From Schwartzia succinivorans DSM 10502 (GTDB lineage: Bacteria > Bacillota > Negativicutes > Selenomonadales > Selenomonadaceae), in the NCBI RefSeq assembly GCF_900129225.1, contig NZ_FQUG01000004.1:222565-286564 (forward strand): a stretch of 64,000 nucleotides of DNA, read 5' to 3'. Positions 44,791 through 52,916 of the stretch are shown piece after piece. Each line of letters opens with the position of its first letter. Position 1 is the first letter of the stretch. The notes below the pieces were generated by a model. The model was not told the DNA's origin and made no database searches. It saw only the letters and a list, made by a program, of their open reading frames with translations. The position numbers were made by a program, and so were the translations under genes.

Positions 44791-45345
44791 TTATTTTTGC
44801 CCATACTTCTCGTAATGAACATTTTGCCAAACCAAATCTTTTTCCGTACGAGGGGATTTTGTTTCGCCTTTTTGTCCCAAGGCCACCACATTTAGTACAG
44901 AGAAATTATCCGGCACACCGAGGATTTGTCGGATTTCCTCATCGGCACTTTTCCTTTGTCCCTGCCGATTCCGCATGTGAATCCAGCAAGCCCCCACACC
45001 AAACTTCTCAGCAGCCAGCAGAACGTAGGTGGAAGCAATGGCCGCATCCTCAATCCAGAGTTCGCAGTCTGCCGTATCGGCCATGACCACGATGGCGGCA
45101 TCAGCCGTGGGAAGCGGCCCTGCACCCATGCGCTTGCAACGTGCAACGGCCTCAATGGTCGCCCGGTCACGCAGGACAACAAATTCTATGGGATGCCGTC
45201 CCCAAGATGAGGGAGCTAAAAGTGCAATCTTCAAGATTTCTTTCACCACATCGTCCGGAACTCTCTCTCCCGTGTAACGGCGAATAGAACGGCGGTGACG
45301 TACCAATTCATACAAGGAATTTTCCTGACCTTCATTTGAAAACAT
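44791..45345 (-). CDS. nitroreductase-family protein
   Basis: The 184-residue FMN-dependent oxidoreductase has RHRRSIRRYTGERV near the N-terminus, LLAPSSWGRHPIEFVVL, and a C-terminal stretch with GACWIHMRNRQGQR. The start at 45345 has AGGAGG 9 nt upstream. It overlaps the SDR gene stop by 14 bp; an earlier in-frame ATG lies well inside the SDR gene. Such enzymes reduce nitro compounds, quinones or flavin. It is the second gene of the redox block. Confidence 0.88.
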   Translation of the reverse strand: MFSNEGQENSLYELVRHRRSIRRYTGERVPDDVVKEILKIALLAPSSWGRHPIEFVVLRDRATIEAVARCKRMGAGPLPTADAAIVVMADTADCELWIEDAAIASTYVLLAAEKFGVGACWIHMRNRQGQRKSADEEIRQILGVPDNFSVLNVVALGQKGETKSPRTEKDLVWQNVHYEKYGQK

Positions 45346-45982
45346 ACTCGATATCCTCCTGCTTCTCATAAAGCTCCCAGTATTTCTCCGCAATGTCGGC
45401 AGGATCATAATGAGTGCCCGGTGCAATGCTGCCCATGATAGTGACGATGCCCACATAGACTCCCTTTTCCTTCACTTCCTGCGACAGAGCAAATGTGAGT
45501 GCCCGAAGGGCTGCCTTATCCACGGAAACGCAAGTGTATTCTGCCATGGGATAGAGGGCGAAACCGCCGCCGGTGAAGAGAATAGCCCCGCTTCCCTTGG
45601 CAATCTGCTCTGGCAATACAAGATTTGCCGAATGAAGTGCGCTGGCCACATCCACCTGATAATGTTCCATGAGGTCGGAGCTTTGGAGTTTTGTGGGAAA
45701 TCCCGCCGTCAGGATTGCGGCATTGTAAATAAGCACATCTACGCTTCCATGCTCCTGCCGTATCTTCTGAAAAGCCGCTGTCAGGGACTCGGTGCTGGCG
45801 GCATCTGCCGCATAGGTATAGGCTTCAATCCCCTGGGTTTTCAGTTCATCTGTCAGAGGCTCAAGTTTGTCAAGGTTTCTCGCCAACATTGCAACCTTGA
45901 AATCGTGCATACCGAATACCTTGGCAATGTTTACGCCCATTCCCTTGCCTGCACCTACCACAACAGCCAACTTCTTCTCCAT
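45332..45982 (-). CDS. short-chain dehydrogenase-like protein with altered active site
   Basis: The 216-residue Rossmann-fold protein has the NAD(P) loop VVVGAGKGMGVNIAKVF and the structural DVLIYNAAI (usual NNAG). The classical catalytic YxxxK reads VSVDK, so valine occupies the tyrosine position while the lysine remains (EYTCVSVDKAAL). It is also shorter than most SDRs. It may be catalytically altered or inactive, or use a nearby tyrosine three residues earlier. It is the first gene of the minus-strand redox block and is divergent from a LysR gene with a 111-bp gap. Confidence 0.82.
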   Translation of the reverse strand: MEKKLAVVVGAGKGMGVNIAKVFGMHDFKVAMLARNLDKLEPLTDELKTQGIEAYTYAADAASTESLTAAFQKIRQEHGSVDVLIYNAAILTAGFPTKLQSSDLMEHYQVDVASALHSANLVLPEQIAKGSGAILFTGGGFALYPMAEYTCVSVDKAALRALTFALSQEVKEKGVYVGIVTIMGSIAPGTHYDPADIAEKYWELYEKQEDIEYVFK

Positions 45983-46014
45983 GATAAATTTCTCCTCTCA
46001 ATTTTGTGCCTTGA

Positions 46015-46043
46015 TTGTATCTGTGTCTATTGTATGGTAGAAT
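46015..46043 (+). promoter_or_regulatory. promoter of the second LysR gene, with ATTGTAT direct repeats
   Basis: TTGTAT (46015-46020) and TAGAAT (46038-46043) are exactly 17 nt apart. ATTGTAT occurs at 46014-46020 and again at 46029-46035, a possible LysR binding pair in the shared divergent promoter. Confidence 0.5.
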
Positions 46044-46093
46044 CCACATAAAGAAAAATATATTTTTGTTTATAGGAGGATAACTAAAAAGTT

Positions 46094-46957
46094 ATGTTGA
46101 CACATAATCTGCGAATATTCCTTGAGGTGGCCAATCGACAGAGCATCACCGAGACAGCCAATGCCCGCTACATCTCCCAACCCGCTGTCAGCAAGGCCAT
46201 TCAGTCGCTGGAAAAAGAACTGAGTTTGAAACTTTTTCATCGTGACAAGAAAAGCGGCATGATACCCACGGAAGCGGGAAAGAAAATCCTCCTGCTGGCG
46301 CGGCAAATGGAGGACTTGGAGAACCGTATCTACCAGACTGCCTTCCGGGAGAACAACTTCATCGGCGGAAAACTCCGCATTGCGTCTGTCCCCGTCACCA
46401 CAACGGTGCTGCTGTCCAAGGTTCTGCGGCAATACCGGGAGGCGTACCCTTATGTTACGGTGGAAATTAAAGAGGGCAGTCCCCTTGTTGTGCGGAAGAT
46501 GGTGGAGGAACACGCCGTTGATTTTGCCGTTACTTACGCTCCTTTCGGCAACTTGGATGCCGAAATTCTCATTAGGGATGAAATGGTGGGCATATTGCCT
46601 CCGGATTCAGATACGGAAATTATGGAAATCGGCAAAGAGACAGAACATATGATTCTTTGTCGTGCCGGAATGGAAACGGTGATGGAGCGTCTGCCTTCCG
46701 AACAGAGGATTGATTTTAGCCGAAGTCTGCTGGTGCAGAATGCCGAAACTGTAGTGCGTATGGTGGATGAGGGTAACGGAGTGGGGCTTATCTCCAAATT
46801 TACACTATCTTCCATGTCGCACCATTTGCGGATTTGTCAAATACAGCCGACACTTGACACACAGATTGGCCTCCTTGCTTATGATTTAGCCGATCTGACT
46901 CCCGTGGCGCAGGAATTTGCCCGCATGATGCGGGAGTTATGCGCGGAAATGATGTGA
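46094..46957 (+). CDS. LysR-family transcriptional regulator
   Basis: The 287-residue protein has an N-terminal winged helix (HNLRIFLEVANRQSITETAN, YISQPAVSKAIQSLEKEL) and a LysR effector domain (LRIASVPVTTTVLLSKVLRQ). It is divergent from the SDR-nitroreductase-reductase block and probably controls it. AGGAGG lies an unusually long 14 nt before the ATG, but no better start is seen. It is followed by its own terminator. Confidence 0.93.
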   Translation: MLTHNLRIFLEVANRQSITETANARYISQPAVSKAIQSLEKELSLKLFHRDKKSGMIPTEAGKKILLLARQMEDLENRIYQTAFRENNFIGGKLRIASVPVTTTVLLSKVLRQYREAYPYVTVEIKEGSPLVVRKMVEEHAVDFAVTYAPFGNLDAEILIRDEMVGILPPDSDTEIMEIGKETEHMILCRAGMETVMERLPSEQRIDFSRSLLVQNAETVVRMVDEGNGVGLISKFTLSSMSHHLRICQIQPTLDTQIGLLAYDLADLTPVAQEFARMMRELCAEMM

Positions 46958-46964
46958 AATGCAG

Positions 46965-46997
46965 AAACAGAGCGTAACAACTGCGCTCTGTTTTACC
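46965..46997 (+). terminator. intrinsic terminator of the second LysR gene
   Basis: Stem AAACAGAGCG / CGCTCTGTTT is followed by TTACC. It lies immediately after the stop codon. Confidence 0.75.
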
Positions 46998-46999
46998 AA

Positions 47000-47179
47000 A
47001 ATTATGAGAATGGCGGGATGGCTCTGCTCCACGAAGTAGCTGGGGACTTGCCCGGTGTTCTTCACTACCTTCTTCGTGAGGAAGTCCGGCGTGAAGGTCT
47101 TTTGGATGCGGGCGCAGCCCGTATACTTCTCGTTGTCGAGAATCCCATTGATATTGGCGGCGTTCCATTTGCTCTTGCA
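47000..47179 (-). pseudogene. fragment of a large serine recombinase
   Basis: About 60 codons on the minus strand read KWNAANINGILDNEKYTGCA, then RIQKTFTPDFLTKKVVKN and GQVPSYFVEQSHPAI. This matches the recombinase domain of large serine recombinases found in integrative elements (W..xI..IL.NEKYxGd...QKtyt.DFLtkK). Neither the catalytic N-terminal domain nor the C-terminal zinc/coiled-coil region is present, and sequence before and after does not continue the family. It is a relic of an integrated element at the right edge of the accessory region. Confidence 0.75.
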
Positions 47180-47264
47180 ATTTAGCAAGTAAACATATAC
47201 TTTATTCCGAAAATAGAAAAAGCCGCTTAACAATCTTAAGTTATGACAATTTATCTTATCACAC

Positions 47265-47315
47265 AACAAAACGGAGCCATAATCAAAATCTTTTACATTC
47301 TGTCATGGCTCCGTT
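47265..47315 (-). terminator. intrinsic terminator of the PepT-like gene
   Basis: An 11-bp stem AACGGAGCCAT / ATGGCTCCGTT with a long loop is followed on the minus strand by TTGTTGTG. It directly follows the peptidase gene. Confidence 0.65.
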
Positions 47316-47320
47316 AATTT

Positions 47321-48472
47321 TTACTTTTTAAGCTCCGCGCCTTCTATGACAATCTGGAGTGCCCAGCGGGCAGCGTCATAGAGGTCTTTTTCTTTTATGT
47401 ATTCTTCCTTTGTATGTGCATTTTCCATACCGACGGCAAGGACAACTGTGGGAACGCCGTATGTATTAAAATGATTAGCGTCAGAGCCGCCGCCGGATTC
47501 TTCAAGGGATACAGGGAAATCAAGCTTTTCTGCAGCTTTCTTCGCAAGCTGAATTGCCGGTGAATCTTTTTCCAACACATACGGCCCGTAATCAGGACTG
47601 ACCTCTGCAGTGATTTTGCAGTTCACGGAGGCAGCACCTTTTTCGAAGTGTTCTACAATATCCTGGGTGATTTTATCAAGCTTTGCCTTATTGCGGCTGC
47701 GGCTTTCATAATAAATATCACAGGTATCTGCGACGACGTTTGTGGCACTGCCGCCGACGATGCGCCCTACATTGCAGGTTGTTTCTTCGTCTATGCGCCC
47801 CTGCGGAGCATCCGCCAGGAGCTTTCCTGCCGCGATTATTGCATTGATTCCGTTTTCAGGCGCAATTCCCGCGTGAGCTGCTTTGCCTTCTATATGAATG
47901 TGCAGCTGATTCTTCCCGGGAGCCATAAAGGTCATAGAACCTGGATGACCATGAGTATCCAAGGTAAAGCCGCAGTCGGAATGCAACAGGCTTGTATCAA
48001 GATTTTGCGAACCATGTACTCCGTTTTCCTCAGAGGTTGTAAAAACCACCTGCAGCGGACCGTGCAGAATATTTTTTTCTTTGAGCTGACGCAGTGTCTC
48101 AAGAACAGCCACTACTCCGGCCTTGTCATCTCCGCCAAGTATGGTTGTTCCATCCGAGCGTATTATTCCGTTATCCAGAACAGGCTTTACCCCTTCACAC
48201 GGCTCAACACAGTCCATGTGCGCTGTCAGCATTATTGTCTGTATATTTTCATGGGCAGCATCTGAGGCTGGAAAATCCGCAACAAGATTCCCACAGTTTC
48301 CTCCAAGCTTTTCTCCTGCATTATCCTCATGCACCATGCCGCCCAGCTCGGTCAGACGCTTCGTCAAAAGGTCTCCGATTTCGCGCTCGTCATGTGTGGA
48401 GCAGCAGATTTTAACAAGCTCAAAGAATTCGTCCAATACTCGTTTTTCATCAATCACAGCGGTTTGCGGCAT
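47321..48472 (-). CDS. M20-family peptidase (PepT-like)
   Basis: The 383-residue zinc peptidase has the metal ligands in MLTAHMDCVEP, the bridging aspartate in TTILGGDDKAGVVAVLE, the catalytic glutamate pair in FTTSEENGVHG, and SGGGSDANHFNTYG near the C-terminus. A dimerisation domain (about residues 185-290) is inserted. It resembles PepT-like M20 peptidases that act on short peptides in the cytoplasm. AAGGAG precedes the ATG. It lies 23 nt after the DcuC-type carrier, which points to uptake followed by hydrolysis or to shared regulation. Confidence 0.88.
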   Translation of the reverse strand: MPQTAVIDEKRVLDEFFELVKICCSTHDEREIGDLLTKRLTELGGMVHEDNAGEKLGGNCGNLVADFPASDAAHENIQTIMLTAHMDCVEPCEGVKPVLDNGIIRSDGTTILGGDDKAGVVAVLETLRQLKEKNILHGPLQVVFTTSEENGVHGSQNLDTSLLHSDCGFTLDTHGHPGSMTFMAPGKNQLHIHIEGKAAHAGIAPENGINAIIAAGKLLADAPQGRIDEETTCNVGRIVGGSATNVVADTCDIYYESRSRNKAKLDKITQDIVEHFEKGAASVNCKITAEVSPDYGPYVLEKDSPAIQLAKKAAEKLDFPVSLEESGGGSDANHFNTYGVPTVVLAVGMENAHTKEEYIKEKDLYDAARWALQIVIEGAELKK

Positions 48473-48495
48473 GACATTCTCTCCTTAACGTCCGA

Positions 48496-49770
48496 TCAAA
48501 GTAAAATCATAAGTACAATAGCCGAAACAAGGCATGGAAGGAAGTTTCTTTTCGATACCTCAATCGGATTGACCTTTGCAAGCCCTGAGCAGATAATAGC
48601 CGCACCTGCGACAGGAGACATAGAGCGTCCCATAGCTCCCGCAATCTGCGCCAGAGAACCAAGGTCCATGATAGTCATTCCGAACTGTTCGGCGAAGGGT
48701 GTAACCGCGCCGTTGAAGGCAAATGCAGCCGCATCACCGGAGCCGGAGATAACCGCGATAAAGAATGGGCCGAAGGTGCCCGCTGCAGCAGCAATGGACT
48801 GAGAGCCCTTCATAAGTTCGGTCAGTGCGCCTGTAAGACCAACGGCTGCCATACCTGTAGTAAAGACGCTTGCACAGACAATCAGACCGATAACATCAGC
48901 ATAAGCGGCGCCCATACCGGAAAAGAAGTTGCGGCATACCTCCTGTGCGTCGGACCAGGTAACGAGAAGACCAAGAACTACACCGATAATCATTGAAAGA
49001 GGAACTCCCATTGCAGGCAGAATGCCAACCTGTTTTGAGCCAAGAACCAAAAGGAGCAATGGAACTACAGGCACAATCGCCCGAAGCGGATTGACTTTGA
49101 AATTGCTCATCTGAAGGTGTTCTTCCTCAGCTACCTTCTCAAGATATTCTTTTCTTCTTTCGTCAGACGCGCCTTCCTTCATGAAATGCGCGTAAGCAGT
49201 CATCACGATAACACAGGCTATAGATGCAACCACCGAGGCAGGGGTTTCGTTGATAATGACTGTCATCATATCCGTACCTGCAAGCTCGGCAACAAACGGG
49301 TTATGCGCGTTGCCCGGGCTGATTGCGCTTCCCCACGTTCCCGCAAGAACAGTAGCAGCAGCCATTGCCGGATGTACACCTGCAGCTATCAAGGTCGGAA
49401 TCATTATACTTCCAACTGCTGCCGAACAGCCCGCCGCTGAAGGAATTGCCAAGCTGATCCACCAGGTCAGCAAAAAGGACAACGGTACGAGCAATCCACG
49501 GCCTTTATTGAGCACACCGGATATGGACTGAACAAGATGCTGGTCGCACTGAGTAAGCTTCATAACATACGAAAAACCCATAACTGTACAAATTGTCGGT
49601 ACTAATGAATTGTTTACCATCGCTTTGGTAAACGCCTTCATGATATCCTCCGGAAGGCCTCCGATAAGACACATAATAAGACCTGCACAGAATAGTATGA
49701 GCCGTGCTTCATATTTTTTCACAATGAGCACAAAGGTTAGAATTACCAGAATTATTCCGGCAATCAACAT
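48496..49770 (-). CDS. dcuC: DcuC-family C4-dicarboxylate carrier
   Basis: The 424-residue membrane protein has about 11-12 segments. Family stretches include WWISLAIPSAAGCSAAVGS, GTWGSAISPGNAHNPF and SGSGDAAAFAFNGAVTP. DcuC-type carriers exchange or export C4-dicarboxylates such as succinate in anaerobic metabolism. The gene is followed closely by a peptidase. Some DcuC/YfcC relatives may carry amino-acid derivatives or peptides, so the true substrate is open. AGGGGG precedes the ATG. Confidence 0.85.
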   Translation of the reverse strand: MLIAGIILVILTFVLIVKKYEARLILFCAGLIMCLIGGLPEDIMKAFTKAMVNNSLVPTICTVMGFSYVMKLTQCDQHLVQSISGVLNKGRGLLVPLSFLLTWWISLAIPSAAGCSAAVGSIMIPTLIAAGVHPAMAAATVLAGTWGSAISPGNAHNPFVAELAGTDMMTVIINETPASVVASIACVIVMTAYAHFMKEGASDERRKEYLEKVAEEEHLQMSNFKVNPLRAIVPVVPLLLLVLGSKQVGILPAMGVPLSMIIGVVLGLLVTWSDAQEVCRNFFSGMGAAYADVIGLIVCASVFTTGMAAVGLTGALTELMKGSQSIAAAAGTFGPFFIAVISGSGDAAAFAFNGAVTPFAEQFGMTIMDLGSLAQIAGAMGRSMSPVAGAAIICSGLAKVNPIEVSKRNFLPCLVSAIVLMILL

Positions 49771-50021
49771 AAAAATACCCCCTACGAATCATTTCATATG
49801 TTCTATAAGCAAACCTTATCATATACTAAAGATGTCTACCTATAAAACACATTTTGTACTCAATTACTATACCATTTTTCTTTACAACTTATCAATAACA
49901 ATCTCGATTTCCGTTAAATATAAAGAATTCCGGTGTAAATAATCTATTTTTCTCAAGCCATACTACAAGGAAAGCATTATTTTAGTCCATCTCCAATGTA
50001 CTTACTTCACCCCTAAAACAG
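49771..50021. other. AT-rich intergenic region upstream of dcuC
   Basis: About 250 bases without a supportable gene. It must hold the dcuC promoter; a minus-strand TATGAT near 49820 is a possible -10, with no clear -35. Nothing else was recognised. Confidence 0.4.
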
Positions 50022-50058
50022 CAAAAGCTTCGGCTGATAATTCAACCGAAGCTTTTGT
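50022..50058 (-). terminator. intrinsic terminator of the amidohydrolase/DUF3100 operon
   Basis: A 15-bp near-perfect stem CAAAAGCTTCGG / CCGAAGCTTTTG is followed on the minus strand by CTGTTTTAGG. Confidence 0.75.
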
Positions 50059-50077
50059 TACATATTTACAAAACAAA

Positions 50078-50524
50078 TTAAATCTGTCCGATGGATTTCA
50101 GGATTACCTGCGCGATGATAGCGGAACCGATGTATGTTCCGATAAATACAACACAGGAAACAGCGATTATTCTCCAGCTGCTTTTTGCAAAAACATCAAG
50201 GTCCTTGCAAATTGCGATACCGGCGTAAGCAAGTATAGGCGTACAGAGCTGCAGGAAGCCTACCTTTGATACAGCGGCGTTAATAAAAGCTGCTGTCGGA
50301 AGTGCCGGATATGTCAAAATACATCCGATGGTAACGACATAAGCAACACCCGGAATACCTCCCGGAATCACCTTGCCGAGCCAAATTCCGACAAAGGCAA
50401 GCGCAATAAGAATAAGCATGCCGGGGATTGCTTCAACAAAAGCAAACTTTGTTCCAACGACGTTTGCAACCAGAGACATAATTCCGCAAACTACCAGCGC
50501 CTCAAGTGTTTCTGTCATTTTCAT
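50078..50524 (-). CDS. small membrane protein, partner of the DUF3100 protein
   Basis: The 148-residue protein has four or five membrane segments and Gly-rich loops (IWLGKVIPGGIPGVAYVV, TPILAYAGIAICKDLD). It overlaps the DUF3100 gene by 4 bp (ATGA), so the two are translationally coupled and probably form one carrier. It is not recognised as a named family. The role in transport is inferred from topology and context. Confidence 0.75.
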   Translation of the reverse strand: MKMTETLEALVVCGIMSLVANVVGTKFAFVEAIPGMLILIALAFVGIWLGKVIPGGIPGVAYVVTIGCILTYPALPTAAFINAAVSKVGFLQLCTPILAYAGIAICKDLDVFAKSSWRIIAVSCVVFIGTYIGSAIIAQVILKSIGQI

Positions 50525-51330
50525 TCTGCATGCGCCTCCTTTTCAGATTCAGGTGCAGGTTCACCGTATTTTATACGGTACACCTTGCGATACAGCCACT
50601 CAGAGAGCGGAAGGCCCATCCAGATACTCATGTAAAGACCATCAAGTCCTGAAAGCATATTCGATGCCGCACCGAAAGCAGCGAGCTGGTCTGCCATTTC
50701 AGGGAACATCGCAGAAAGCGAACCCACAGCTGCTGACATCATGCTGGCAGAGCCGACACCTGCAGCCATAGCCAATGCATACGGATGAAGCGGAAGATAC
50801 GCGGCCGCGAAGCTCGCCATGAGTCCGAAGAAAATCGTGCCGATAACAGTACCGGCAATGTAAACGCCCATAACGCCGCGACCTTCCGCAGCATCAAGAC
50901 CGTAGCGCTCACCGATAAGAGCGACATTCGGCTCACGGGCAATGGAGTGCGCCGCGCCGATTGTTTCACGTTTGAGTCCGAGGAAAACTGCGACAGGTAC
51001 GCCAACAAGAATCGTACCGAGATTTCCGAACTCCTGAAGAATAAGTGCAGGTGATGCGGCCAGGATTTTAGGCAGACTCGGTCCTACGAGCGTACCGTAT
51101 TTTGCCATGAGCAGCATCAGAGTAACTCCAAGCAGTGAGCTTGCAGCGTTGATTTCAGTATCACGGGAAATTTTCAAAAACCGCGGTGCCGTGAGAACAC
51201 CCATCAAAAGCGCGTACATCATCGGCAGCAGGACGATTTTTCCAACTCCCAGAGTGAACGCAATGTTGCCGATTTTTTCCGCAACAACGACTAACACCAG
51301 AACAATCAGATGAAGCCGTAAATTCTTCAT
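50521..51330 (-). CDS. DUF3100 membrane protein
   Basis: The 269-residue protein has about seven membrane segments. Characteristic stretches are GKIVLLPMMYALLMGVL, LGLKRETIGAAHSIAREPN and LAMAAGVGSASMMSAAVGSL. DUF3100 has no established biochemical function. Here it lies between a small membrane partner and an M20D amidohydrolase, consistent with uptake of an N-acylated or amide substrate that the hydrolase then cleaves. AAGGGGG precedes the ATG. The amidohydrolase gene lies 61 nt upstream in the same direction. Confidence 0.8.
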   Translation of the reverse strand: MKNLRLHLIVLVLVVVAEKIGNIAFTLGVGKIVLLPMMYALLMGVLTAPRFLKISRDTEINAASSLLGVTLMLLMAKYGTLVGPSLPKILAASPALILQEFGNLGTILVGVPVAVFLGLKRETIGAAHSIAREPNVALIGERYGLDAAEGRGVMGVYIAGTVIGTIFFGLMASFAAAYLPLHPYALAMAAGVGSASMMSAAVGSLSAMFPEMADQLAAFGAASNMLSGLDGLYMSIWMGLPLSEWLYRKVYRIKYGEPAPESEKEAHAE

Positions 51331-51391
51331 AAGAATACCCCCTTATTTTTTATATATGATAACAGACAAAGGAAAAATCCTGTTGTCCGGG

Positions 51392-52735
51392 TTATTCTTC
51401 TGTTTTCTCGAAGTATCCGTCGAGTTTTTCGATGAATTCTTCTTTAGTCAGAAGCGGCTTATAATCCGCAAGAATTTTCTTTGCCTTGGCTGCATCCTCA
51501 TAAAGAAGGTCTACAATAGTGCAGGCAAATGCTTTCGCAGGTGTAAGAACTGCCGCGTCGAAATCCGTTACAGTGAAGTCCTTCGTATGAAGCGAGCCGT
51601 CAACGCCGCCGATAAACGGATGAATCGCCGGCATGATATGAGAAAGGTCTCCCATGTCTGTCGAAGCCTTGAAATGTCCTGCGTCAATAATCTCAGTTTC
51701 AGGAACCTGTTCCTTTACATTATCCACAAAAAGCTCGTTCAGCTCAGCAGAGCAGTTAAGCGGAAGCATTCCCGGCATTGTCTCGATAATCGTCTTCGCA
51801 CCTACTGCTGCGCCGCCTGCGCGGAGCGCAGCATCAACTCTTGGATGCGTGCTGTCAATAGCATCCATTGTTGCCGCGCGGACATAAAGCTCCATGCGTA
51901 CATCCTCAGGAACATTATTCACAAGGTCTCCGCCCTTTGTAATAATCGGATGTACACGCACGACATCCTTCTCCTGAAATGTCTCACGCAGAGCATTGAT
52001 TCCCATAATTCCGAGACATGCCGCATTCAGGGCATTTACACCTTCATGAGGAGCATTAGCAGCATGAGCAGAGCGTCCCACGTACTGTACAAGCTTCACA
52101 ACAAAGCCGTTGCTGGACTGTCCGATAGCAACGGTTTTTCCCGGTGTATGGTCACGGGAATGCATCATCATAGCCATATCTACATCATCAAACGCGCCGC
52201 GGTAGATAAGCTCATCCTTTCCACAGAGGTAATGGAGCTTACCTTCCTGACGAAGCTTCTGGCGGTATGTGATTTCTACATATTCCTCTGCAGGAACGGC
52301 AAAAAACACCGCATCTCCCGAAAGCTCCTGCATAACTCCCGACTGTATAAGGCCCTGTGCCGCAGCCAGCATAGCCGAGGTCTGAAGAAAATGACCACAG
52401 GTATGCGCTGCTCCTGTAAGAGGATCAGCCTTTGGGCTGTCAGGAGTTCCTATGGCATCAAGCTCACCTATGACTGCAACCGTCGGACCTGCTGTCTTCC
52501 CCTTTACACGCGCCTTAACTCCTGTAAGCGCAAGTCCTGTTTCCGGAGACAGCCCCAGCTTTTTCATATATGCCTCAATCTTTGCAGCAGTCTTTGTTTC
52601 CTTATATCCCAGCTCCGGCGTGCTTTCTATATCTGCCGCCAATGCCTCGATTTCACTCCGCGCTGCATCAATCTTCTCACAAATAAGCTGTTTCATTTCT
52701 TCCTTTGTCACATAATCACCTTCGTATATAAACAT
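51392..52735 (-). CDS. M20D-family amidohydrolase (AbgB-like)
   Basis: The 447-residue protein has metal-site motifs AAHTCGHFLQTSAMLAAAQG with the cysteine and histidine, AVPAEEYVE with paired glutamates, and HSRDHTPGKT. A dimerisation domain is inserted (about residues 205-320). These features match M20D amidohydrolases such as AbgB and indole-acetyl-amino-acid hydrolases, which cut amide bonds of N-acyl or aminobenzoyl amino acids. It heads the operon with the DUF3100 pair. The start has AGGAAG upstream and a good promoter. The substrate is not determined. Confidence 0.87.
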   Translation of the reverse strand: MFIYEGDYVTKEEMKQLICEKIDAARSEIEALAADIESTPELGYKETKTAAKIEAYMKKLGLSPETGLALTGVKARVKGKTAGPTVAVIGELDAIGTPDSPKADPLTGAAHTCGHFLQTSAMLAAAQGLIQSGVMQELSGDAVFFAVPAEEYVEITYRQKLRQEGKLHYLCGKDELIYRGAFDDVDMAMMMHSRDHTPGKTVAIGQSSNGFVVKLVQYVGRSAHAANAPHEGVNALNAACLGIMGINALRETFQEKDVVRVHPIITKGGDLVNNVPEDVRMELYVRAATMDAIDSTHPRVDAALRAGGAAVGAKTIIETMPGMLPLNCSAELNELFVDNVKEQVPETEIIDAGHFKASTDMGDLSHIMPAIHPFIGGVDGSLHTKDFTVTDFDAAVLTPAKAFACTIVDLLYEDAAKAKKILADYKPLLTKEEFIEKLDGYFEKTEE

Positions 52736-52759
52736 TTGTCCACTTCCTATAACTTTTTA

Positions 52760-52789
52760 AGTATAGCACATTCAAATCTGCCGCTTCAA
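52760..52789 (-). promoter_or_regulatory. promoter of the amidohydrolase-DUF3100 operon
   Basis: Minus-strand TTGAAG (52784-52789) and TATACT (52760-52765) are 18 nt apart, about 25 nt before the gene start. Confidence 0.6.
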
Positions 52790-52868
52790 TAGACTTTGCA
52801 CCCAAAAAGCCGCATTGTCATAAAAAATAAAGGAATCATACGTCCAAGTTATCTGTTACAGTACAACA

Positions 52869-52903
52869 TAAAAAACCGGCAGACACATAATCGTATCTGC
52901 CGG
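52869..52903 (-). terminator. intrinsic terminator of the exported PLP-enzyme gene
   Basis: Stem CCGGCAGA / TCTGCCGG is followed on the minus strand by TTTTTTAT. It lies 14 nt past the stop. Confidence 0.85.
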
Positions 52904-52916
52904 AATAAATATCATT

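Noticed and set aside
51356-52792. 478-codon open frame antisense to the M20D amidohydrolase gene
   Set aside because: Arg/Cys/His-rich composition and no domain; the minus-strand amidohydrolase has full catalytic motifs.
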